NCBI GenBank assembly: GCA_016946835.1
Contig: JACVTC010000056.1
Span: 647,501-657,500, forward strand
Direction: 5' to 3'
Origin: Neocallimastix lanati (nom. inval.)
Lineage: Eukaryota; Neocallimastigomycota; Neocallimastigomycetes; Neocallimastigales; Neocallimastigaceae
DNA: 10,000 nt
Part shown: positions 1 to 7,845 of the stretch, piece by piece
How positions within the stretch are numbered: position 1 is the stretch's first letter
Layout: each line of letters begins with the position of its first letter
Translations under genes and position numbers: made by a program
Notes under the pieces: generated by a model
What the model was told of the DNA's origin: nothing
The model's input: only the letters and a program-made list of their open reading frames with translations
The model's database searches: none

Positions 1-150
1 TTATTAAATTAAAAAATTAATAAAAAAATAAAAAAAAAATAAAAAAATAAATAAATAAATAAATAAATAATAAATAAATAATAAATAAATTATTAAATTA
101 AAAAATTAATAAAAAAATAAAAAAAAAAATAAAAAAAAAAAAAACAACAA
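1..150. repeat. A/T direct repeat with (TAAA)n tract between copies
   Basis: Positions 1-39 and 90-128 are identical over 39 bases, after which the second copy carries one extra A. The space between them (about 44-89) is a run of AAAT/TAAA units with a few AAT interruptions. The repeat period is 89 bases. All sequence is A or T, so it could be a slippage or tandem-duplication product rather than a functional element. The left copy begins at the window edge, so the array may continue outside. Confidence 0.6.
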
Positions 151-346
151 AAAAAAAATTAAACTTTAATTTATATTTAACATTTTCGAACTTTATAAAT
201 ATTAAAATTCTTTTTTTTTAATTTTTTAATTTATTTTATATTTAATTTATATTAAAAAAATTTTTTTTTTATTTTTAATTAAAAAAAAAAAAAAAAAAAA
301 AAAAATTCAAATTTAATATGTAAAAAAAAAATGTAAATTTAATTTA

Positions 347-455
347 TTTCATTTTCATTTTTTTTTTTTATTTTAATATCTTTTTTTTTTTCTTTTATAT
401 TTTTTCTTTTATCTTTTTCTTTTTTTCTTTTTCTTATTTTCTTTTCTTTTTTTTT
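347..455 (+). promoter_or_regulatory. long pyrimidine (T-rich with C) tract upstream of gene 1
   Basis: Over about 110 bases the + strand is almost entirely T with regularly spaced C and very few A. It lies about 490-600 bases before the start codon proposed at 945. Pyrimidine tracts are common in fungal promoters. A similar tract lies a comparable distance ahead of the second gene. A promoter role is inference; simple-sequence drift is the alternative. Confidence 0.3.
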
Positions 456-944
456 AATATATTATATATTGTTATAGATAATAAATAAATAAAAACAAAA
501 CAATCTATTTATAAGAAAAATAAAATCAAAAAGATATAGAAAAATTATATATAATATAAATTGTATTTATTGATAGAGATCATCATTAATATATATAATT
601 AAAGAAATTGATATACATATTTAAAAAAAAAAAAAAAAATTAAAATAAAATAAAAAAAGGTTTTTTCATAAAAATAATTTCATACTAAAAAAAAGAAAAT
701 TATATTTATATATATATATATAAACAGATATTCAATATTAATAGATTACAATATATACACACATAAAGTTTTTCATTTTAATTTTTTTTTTTTTTTTTAT
801 TTTTGATACTTTTAATCATTAAAGATAATAATATATCCCATTTTAAAAATTTATAATAAACTAAATAATTCAAAGCTGGCTATATTATAATCTTTTTTAT
901 ATTAAAAAAAAAAAAGAAAAAGAAAAAATAATAATATATCCAAA

Positions 945-961
945 ATGATTCTACAGAAAAT
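945..961 (+). other. proposed 17-base first exon encoding the start of the signal peptide
   Basis: The frame of exon 2 has no ATG between the stop at 1199 and the first cysteine, so the start must lie upstream. ATG at 945 reads M-I-L-Q-K and then AT before a GT at 962 (GTAATG). Splicing to the AG at 1241-1242 keeps the frame and gives a peptide starting MILQKIKWIILCICLT, a textbook signal sequence. Unspliced, the ATG would reach TAA at 963. A different short upstream exon, or an acceptor at 1279-1280, remains possible. Confidence 0.55.
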
Positions 962-3900
962 GTAATGTGAATTTTATATTATTTTCATTATTTAATTTTT
1001 TATTTGTATAAATTTTTCTATTATATATGTATTTGTATTTTTTAATATATATGACATTTTATTATAGTTTATTTTATTTTATTCTTTTTTAAATAATAAA
1101 TATTTATAAAAATATTTATAAATAATTAATAATTTATATAATATATATATTTTAATATTGTATACATTAAATATATTCTATTTTATAATTAAATAATGTG
1201 ATTATATATATTAATATTAATATATTTATATATATATATTAGAAAATGGATTATTTTATGTATATGTTTAACTAATATAGAAGTTTCATTAGGAGGATTG
1301 ACTGCATGTTCAGGTTTATCAAATGGAACTGCTGGAAGTTTTTGCGAAGACGGTACTACTACTAAAGTTATTAAAGTAGTTACCAGCTTGGGGACAGCTG
1401 GTTCTACCAAGTATGGTAAAAGTGGTAATCCCACAGGTAATTTTTTTTTCGATTCAACTGGTAAAATAGTTACAGATAGTACAAGTAATCCAGATTCAGG
1501 GTATTACTGTACTTCTTCTGGATGTGAAGACATTACTACAGATACTACAGGTACATATATTAATTCAAAAGCCACCACTAGAGATTGCGCATATATCTTA
1601 AATAAAGCATGTCAAACAGGTGATCAAGGTAAAACCTATTATGATAAATCTTCAGCTAAAGTCATTGTTTGTCCAAATAGTAATAGATGCACATTGACTG
1701 CCAATAATGGATATTATATTGATTATGGTTCAATTCAAAGTGGTGGTGGATCAGATCCTACAAAAATTATAAAATGCACAGATAATACTTGTGATAATTC
1801 AAAACAGGCTACTACTGGAGTAATTGAATTTTATTTAAATGCTGGCCTGGATAAATCTACAAATCCTATAATATATAGTGATGGAACTAAGTATGAAGCT
1901 ATTGAAGGTAATACCTCTGCTGTATTTGTTGATTCCAATTCAGTTATAGATAAGGCGGCTACAACATTATCCTACACAAATATAATTGTTTGTTCTACAA
2001 AAACAAAGTGTTCCTCAGTTGCCTATAATTCTGATTTAGGTATATATTTAAATGCTGGAAACTCTCATGATTCATCAAAAAACGCTGACCAATTGATTCA
2101 GTGTGATTCTACAGGTTGTACGATGCTAAATTTAGCTAATGATAATGAAACTGGAAATAATTCAAGCACAATATATTATGTTGATAAACTTTCTTCAAAG
2201 CTTATTGAGTGTAAAGGTACATCAGGAGTAACATGTGCAATAACTACTACTGATACTTCCGGTAAATATTATCTTGATTATGCTAAAGCCTCACCATCAA
2301 CGAATTGTCCAAAAACAACAGGTGCTACACCAGCTATAATCGGATTTTGTAGTTTAAACATTATATCATGTAACAGTTCACAAATCTGTACTTCAAATAC
2401 TATTTCCAAAAATAGTCAATTTTTAGATGGTGATGTAAGTTAAATGAAAAATTAATTTTTTTTAATTTTTTTTCTCTAATATATTTCTACACAAATATAA
2501 TTAAATCATTTTTTTTAAAGAAAAAATCATATTAATAAGTTTTTTTATTGTATTAATTCATTTCATAGGGTAATAATCTTCTTTTATGTGCTACATTTGA
2601 TGAAGATTTCTTCTGTACTTCTGTTCCATTTACAAGTTTAAGTTATTATTACATTAATAGTGGTAATACTGGTGAATATCCTTTATTATATTGTGGTGAA
2701 ACTCCTGATTCGACTAATACAGCTACGAGTCGAAGATGTATTGAAAAGAAGGCCTCCCTTACCGGTTATTACTCTCCTGATAATGGTACCGAAATTACAG
2801 GTACTTCTGGTACCTATAAACAAAATTACATTGGCTATTTAATTAGTTGTTCCAGTGCCACTAAATGTGAATTATCGACCGATCTAGCCAACGAAGGTTA
2901 CTATGTTAATGCCGGTGTAAGCAATTCTCAGGTTCCTTTACTTTATTATGAATCCGAAATGCCTTCTATTTCCGAAGTTAGTGCGGAGAAGGATACCTAT
3001 TACTTGGATGCCTCCTCCCTCATGAGCTCCGCTTACGCAAAATTAATTCATTGTGAGTCTACAAAGAGTTGTACCTCCATTGAACCCAACGATGGTTACT
3101 ACTACAATGCTGTTGGTGATGATAATGATGATGAGTTGTCGGATCGTATCATTAAATGTGATAAGACCGGTTGTAACATCGGAGATAAGGCTCAACTCTG
3201 TGTAGTGGAAGATGGTGATGTGGTCTTGAAACCTGGTAATTACTGTTATCAAAAGGAAAAAGGTAGTGATACCAATGATATTAACTTTGTGGTCAGTGAA
3301 TTTACGATTGGTGTGGACAATATTGATTCAGCTAATCAAAATATTACCTATACCACCAGTGGATCTCTCTATCAGTACATAACTGTTAATCCTGGTAATT
3401 TCCCTGGTATCTCAAAGGTCACCACGACCTTGTTCGAAATTAGATCTAATGCAATTACAAGGGTCGTCAGTGACGGTATCTACATTATTAATTCTAAGAA
3501 CGAACGTGTTGAATCCATGATTGGTTCCATTAATATTGGTAAAACGTATTCCATGTACGTCTGTTCTGTCTCGACTCAACTCTGTGTGAAGACACAAAGC
3601 TGTAAGAAGGGAACATATTACTTTGATGAAGCCAACGAAAAGGGTTATCAATGCAACGAATCTGAAATTTCGTTGATTGATGAAGCCGGTTTCTACGTCG
3701 ATAGTAGCTACGTCGTTAATAAAAGTTTAACGCCTAGCATCTTGAAATGTGAAGATAATGGTAGATGTGTTCGTTACACCCCTACTAACACTTACTTCCT
3801 TAATTCTGGTGCCGATAATACTACTAAGGCCTTAATCTACTGTTCCAGTAATAGCTGTAAGACACAAGAAGCCACTGTTGGTTATTATAGAGCTGAATTT

Positions 3901-6366
3901 GGTCATTCTGGTGTCATTGTTTGTACTTCCTCTACCATGTGTAAGATTTCTTCTCTTCGTTACAACTATTACCTTAATAATGGAGAAGATAGGGTCACTA
4001 AGCCTATTATTGCTTGTAATAAAAGCATTCACTGTGAAACCAAGAAGGCCTATGTCGGTTATTATCTTATTCAGGAAAATAATAATCTCTTAATTAATTG
4101 TAGAATGTCCTCCACCTGTGAAGTCGAAGAAGGATCTGTCGGTTACTACTATGACTCTGCGAATAATTATAGAACCAACGAACCTGAAATGATCATCAAG
4201 TGTTATAGCTCCTCCTACACTGGTAATGTCCTTTGTAACTCTGAAAAGAAGAATCAAGGTTTCTACCTCTCTGGAAGTGAAAATAATATCTTGATTGATT
4301 GTATTGGTAGTAAGTGTTCTCCTATCACCGTCGAAAATGGTATTTTCCGTTCCGCTGCCAGTATCAAGACTTCTGTAAAGAACGTTCATTCTCAAGGAAG
4401 AGATGTGGAAGAGATGGATGAAGCTGATAATGAAATTATTGATCGTGTAGGAAGATTTGATGATAATAGCGAAATGTTGGATAAAGAGAGTAATGTGATG
4501 ATGAGGTTGAATGAACAGAGATTAATTGGTAGAGCTCAGAGCAGCGCTAAAAATGAACCCACTTCCACTCTTATTATTTGTAGTGGTGGTGTTTGTAACG
4601 AATTGACGGCAGAGGAATTGAGTTTAATTCCAATTTGTACCTACAACAATGATATGTGTTACTTGGATAACTCTAATATGGTTAATAACTCTCAAAATAA
4701 AATGATTATTAGTGTCGTTGCTGGTGAATTCTGTACCGATGCTACTCGTTCCACTCTTTATTTCGCTACTGAAACCATTGTAGAATTTAACGAAGTTATC
4801 TCAGGTGTTCTTTCCACCTCTAAGACGGTCACTAAGAATTGTATTAAGGCTTCGTCTCAATACAGTTCCAACTACTTTACCGTCGGTAACAGTATTTATA
4901 AGGTAAGTGAAGGTTTAATCAGGGAAGTTCACGACGTCGGTTATTACTTTATCAATATCAATAAGAATATTCTTGTGTACGGCACAGAAATTAAGGAATA
5001 CAACAACAGTAATGTGCTCTTATACAAGTGTGATGGCGTCAGCTGTCGTATTATGGATGAACCAACAAGTGATACCTATTACACTGATGTCACTAAACGT
5101 ATCATCAGATATTCTGTGGAAGATGGTAAATATTCCTTTGTTAATAAGAAGGAAAACGTTTGTACCTTTGCCGATAATACCTGTACCCCAAAATATGATA
5201 TTGAAGAAAATGATTTCTGTATCACTGCCGATGGTTATATTGTCGTGGCCGGAGAAAAGATTAAATCTAGAGAAACTGGTAAATGTTTTATGAGTACTTC
5301 TATCTCTGAAAATGTTTTGGCCTACTCATACAATTCAGTGCTTTACCTTTTGAATAGTAATGCCGCAAAAAAGGTGGTTACCAGTGGTTACTACTTTGCT
5401 GAAAATAATTACTATAATAGTGCCGAGTATAGATCATTTAATTCAACCTCCACTGGTATCACCCTCTACGGTTGTATCAATAGCATCTGTCAAATCTATG
5501 ATCCTCAACCAGATGTCTACTACTTTGACATGATTACCAACTATTTGATCCAGAAGAGAGGAAAGACTTGGGTTTCACCTATCAAGGTCGGATACATTAA
5601 CGTTTCCATTAGTCCAGAAGAGGTCTACATCTATAGTTATACCTTATCAGAAAATAAGGAACTTCTCTTATCAAAGACAAAACAAGATGGATGGTATTAC
5701 ACCATCGATGGTAAGATGTATCAATGCTATTCAAAGGGTAAAACTTGTACAGAAATTGATGATACGGCTTACGTCCTAACAAACGGTAATGAAATGTATT
5801 ACTGTGTGGTGGATAGTGAAGGAGAACCCACGGAGTGTTTCAAGCGTTCCTGTACCGCCGGTCAAATTTATTATGTTAAGGATAATTACTACAAGTGTAC
5901 AACAGGATCTCACTTTGAATTAGTTCGTTCCAGACATTGTGACTATAATGAAGTGGTTGTCATTAATTTCCCAGTGATCTATTCTGATACTTTCCCAATC
6001 AGTGTCTACAATACCATTTCAAGTATTGCTAAGAATAATCATTATGTACCAACACAGAAGTTGAGTCGTAACTCGTTAGAAACTATTCAGGGTGTCTTCA
6101 CCAATTGTACATATAATGTATATGATGAATTTGCTACTTATGATCAAATTTGTATGCAAAACTACGTTAAATTGAATAGTGATAAGGAACCAGATATTTG
6201 TTCTGTGAAACTTCTCGGTTACACCTACTGTACCGTAGATGAAGGTGATGATCCAGATAAGTGTAATCCTAGTTCTGCCTACAGTTTCAAATACGGCCTC
6301 TCTTCCACTACTAAGAAGTGGTATCTTGTAGTAGCGGTTGTCGCTTTACTTTGGATTGGATTTTAA
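945..6366 (+). CDS. scaffoldin-like secreted cysteine-repeat protein, three exons
   Basis: The model is a join of 945-961, 1243-2434 and 2569-6366: 5007 coding bases, 1668 residues. Residues 1-23 form a signal peptide (MILQKIK basic start, then WIILCICLT core). The rest carries about 75 cysteines in units built around a hydrophobic-hydrophobic-x-Cys, a second Cys 4-10 residues on, then G-Y-Y or Y-Y-L-N. Many N-x-S/T sites suit a glycosylated exported protein. Residues 987-1073 are an acidic insert without cysteine. Residues 1527-1640 lose the repeat pattern but keep cysteines. Residues 1654-1668 are a hydrophobic terminus ending WIGF. No catalytic domain is visible. This layout resembles proteins annotated as scaffoldins in Neocallimastigomycota, which bind dockerin-bearing enzymes; that assignment is from family knowledge and not from a search. 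Codon use changes within exon 3. Function as a scaffoldin is likely but unproven; another cysteine-repeat surface protein is the alternative. The first exon is the least certain part. Confidence 0.75.
962..1242 (+). other. intron 1 of the scaffoldin-like gene (proposed)
   Basis: The intron is 281 bases, nearly all A/T, running from GTAATG to TATATATTAG. It interrupts codon 6 after its second base. Stops in all frames and the composition fit an intron. The acceptor competes with AG at 1279-1280, which lies in a different phase and would remove the hydrophobic stretch that makes the signal peptide. Confidence 0.5.
2435..2568 (+). other. intron 2 of the scaffoldin-like gene
   Basis: This 134-base intron has a consensus donor GTAAGT and an acceptor TTTCATAG. 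Splicing between codons joins residues FLDGD to GNNLLLC without breaking the frame, and the cysteine-repeat protein continues on both sides. The exon 2 frame otherwise stops at 2441, and exon 3 has no in-frame ATG close to its beginning, so one spliced gene explains both parts better than two genes. Confidence 0.9.
3736..4340 (+). repeat. tandem cysteine-repeat units in the scaffoldin-like protein
   Basis: Seven consecutive units are cleanest here. Their leading cysteines sit at nucleotide positions 3748, 3841, 3922, 4015, 4099, 4201 and 4300 (residues 797-981), giving spacings of 31, 27, 31, 28, 34 and 33 residues. Each has a motif such as LIYC, VIVC, IIAC or LIDC, a second cysteine 5-11 residues later, then an aromatic pair such as GYY, NYY or GFY. 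The repeats are diverged in DNA sequence, so they are old and not a recent tandem expansion. Confidence 0.8.
4318..4578 (+). other. cysteine-free acidic insert in the scaffoldin-like protein
   Basis: Between cysteines at 4315 and 4579 there are 87 residues with no cysteine and no GYY motif. The centre is rich in Asp, Glu and Met with scattered Arg and Asn, for example DVEEMDEADNEIIDR. It uses GAG, AGG, GTG and TTG codons more than the flanking repeats. It looks like a flexible charged linker splitting the repeat region into two blocks. Confidence 0.7.
6319..6363 (+). other. C-terminal hydrophobic anchor signal
   Basis: The last 15 residues (WYLVVAVVALLWIGF) are hydrophobic up to the stop codon and are preceded by SSTTKK. 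A small-residue stretch, short spacer and hydrophobic end with no cytosolic tail is the pattern of a GPI-attachment signal, though a single membrane helix is equally drawn. It would place the protein at the plasma membrane or cell wall. Fungal scaffoldins have been described as having C-terminal anchors. Confidence 0.6.
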
Positions 6367-6370
6367 TAAA
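6365..6370 (+). promoter_or_regulatory. possible polyadenylation hexamer AATAAA overlapping the stop
   Basis: AATAAA begins within the TAA stop of the scaffoldin-like gene. The match is exact, but in DNA this A-rich such hexamers occur by chance very often, so the call is weak. Confidence 0.2.
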
Positions 6371-6470
6371 TGAGGGTTAAAAAAAAGGAATAAATTATTT
6401 TTTTTAAAAAAAAAAAGAAAAGATAAAAATTATATATATATATGTATATATATATTATTTACAAAAAAGA

Positions 6471-6593
6471 TTACATTTAGTTTATTTTTATTTTATATAA
6501 ATAATAATATATATATTTATATATAAAAGATTACATTTAGCTTAATTTATTTAAATTAAAAAAAAAAAAAAATTAATTTCAAATTACATTTAG
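6471..6593 (+). repeat. three direct copies of TTACATTTAG after gene 1
   Basis: TTACATTTAG occurs at 6471-6480, 6531-6540 and 6584-6593, spacings 60 and 53 bases. The first two share the longer string AAAAGATTACATTTAG; the second and third continue with CTT. The set starts about 105 bases after the stop codon, so it probably lies in the 3' UTR or just beyond. It stands out because C and G are otherwise rare here. Function unknown. Confidence 0.6.
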
Positions 6594-7318
6594 CTTTTTT
6601 TTTATTTATATATATATAAATATACATTTTTTTTAATATTACATAAGAAAAAGTAGTAAAAAATACGAAAAAAAAAAAAAAAATAGTAAACACATAAAAA
6701 AATATAAAAAATATTATATAATATATACTATAAATATTTATATTCTATAAATATTTATATTCATATGTATTATAAAAATATAAATAATTTTTTTTATTAT
6801 TAGTATTTTTTTATTTATTTATTTTGTATGATTACATAAAACATATAATCAAAAATAATTAAGAAAAAAAAAATTATTTATATATAAAATATGTATTATA
6901 TATATATATTTATTATTTTTTTTATGTGTACTAGTAAATAATATTTAATATACCAGTAATGAAAAAACAAATATTATAATAAATAAATATTTAAATAAAT
7001 AATTTAATAAAAATGTATAATTAAAAAAAAAATACTTCGAAAAAAAGAATATACATATTTATTATTAAATATTTATTAATAAATACTTTTTTTATTATTT
7101 ATTTATTTATTATTAATTATTAATTATTTATTTATTATTCAATTATTTATTATTTATTACTTATTATTTTATAATTATTTTTGTTTTAAAATCTTGATGA
7201 TATATGTTAGAAAAGTTGGTTGTACAGTTAATTAATAGCAATAATAGTATGCAACTAATTATGCTGATATTTGATCAATAATATATTTGCAATATTCATA
7301 CATGTATTATTTTATATT

Positions 7319-7366
7319 CATTTTTTTTTTCCTTTTTTTTTTTGTTTTCTTTTTTTTTCTTTTTGA
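7319..7366 (+). promoter_or_regulatory. pyrimidine tract upstream of the HscB gene
   Basis: About 48 bases of T with interspersed C and a single G lie about 480-525 bases before the start at 7845, followed by TGATCGGG. The distance is close to that of the tract ahead of the first gene. Promoter function is inferred only. Confidence 0.3.
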
Positions 7367-7810
7367 TCGGGTTTTTATACAAATAAAAATCTTTGAACAG
7401 AAAAAAAATTTTTTTATTTTTAATTTATAATATTTTTCTGTTTTAATTTAATTTTATTTAATTTTATTAATTGGACTAAAAAAAAAAAAAAAATGAAATA
7501 AAAAATAAATGAATAATTTATTTAACTATTTATTTATTTATTCATTTAATTTCAATAAATAATTTTTTTTTAATTTCTGCATTCTGTTTTTTTTTTTTTT
7601 TTTTTAATTTTTAATTTTTAAATTTTTAATTTTTTTTTTTTTAATATAATTTATATATAATTTAAATAATAATAATTTTTTATTTATTTTTTATTTTGAA
7701 ATTTGAGAAATCTAATTCGAAATTTGAAATTTTTATTTTATTCTTATTATTTTTTTTTCTTTTATTAAAAAAAGATAATATAACTTATAATATTTAATAA
7801 TATTTTTTAA

Positions 7811-7812
7811 TA

Positions 7813-7841
<29 letters not shown>
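7811..7841 (+). repeat. TAA microsatellite in the 5' leader of the HscB gene
   Basis: A run of about nine TAA/AAT units ends three bases before the ATG. It supplies an in-frame TAA at 7839-7841, which rules out a longer N-terminus for the protein in this exon. It very likely lies in the mRNA leader. Confidence 0.75.

Positions 7842-7844
<3 letters not shown>

Positions 7845-7845
<1 letters not shown>

Larger units (their letters stand above)
1..944. other. upstream non-coding region, extremely A/T-rich
   Basis: I find no open reading frame of convincing composition, no tRNA-like cloverleaf and no mobile-element ends. The stretch consists of poly-A and poly-T runs, (AT)n around 707-722, and a somewhat more mixed segment at about 470-620 and 830-945. 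It presumably contains the promoter and 5' UTR of the gene starting at 945. No individual promoter element can be picked out with confidence in such A/T-rich DNA. Confidence 0.6.
6367..7844. other. intergenic region between the two genes
   Basis: The region is overwhelmingly A/T with poly-A, poly-T, (AT)n and TTTATTA-type runs and stops in every frame. Distinct items are the TTACATTTAG triplet repeat near its left end, a slightly more mixed segment at about 7190-7310, a pyrimidine tract at 7319-7366, two GAAATTTGA copies at 7698-7706 and 7719-7727, and a TAA run just before the next start codon. I see no tRNA, protein gene or transposon ends. Confidence 0.65.

Noticed and set aside
1279-1281. 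Splice acceptor TATAG at 1279-1280 for exon 2
   Set aside because: It looks good locally, and a CTAAT is next to it, but that CTAAT is only a few bases from the AG. Using it would drop the hydrophobic stretch, and I found no upstream exon of matching phase. It is kept as the main alternative.
1189-1434. Minus-strand open frame over intron 1 and the start of exon 2
   Set aside because: Its first half mirrors exon 2 codons and its second half is translated (TA)n repeat, with no recognisable protein.
1298-2443. A separate gene starting at TTG 1298 and ending at TAA 2441-2443
   Set aside because: The frame is open further upstream and has a signal-peptide-like stretch before 1298, and a consensus GTAAGT donor at 2435 leads in frame to the next exon. 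It is an internal exon, not a complete gene.
3043-4395. Antisense open frames opposite exon 3 (about 3043-3252, 3412-3651, 3832-4032, 4090-4395) and overlapping + frames at 3878-4093 and 4973-5293
   Set aside because: They are shadows of the long coding frame; their residues are hydrophobic or low-complexity by-products of the repeat codons and show no independent family.
2959-6366. Exon 3 as an independent gene starting at ATG 2959
   Set aside because: The same frame is open and cysteine-rich back to the acceptor at 2568, adding 130 residues of the same repeat type, so this ATG is internal.
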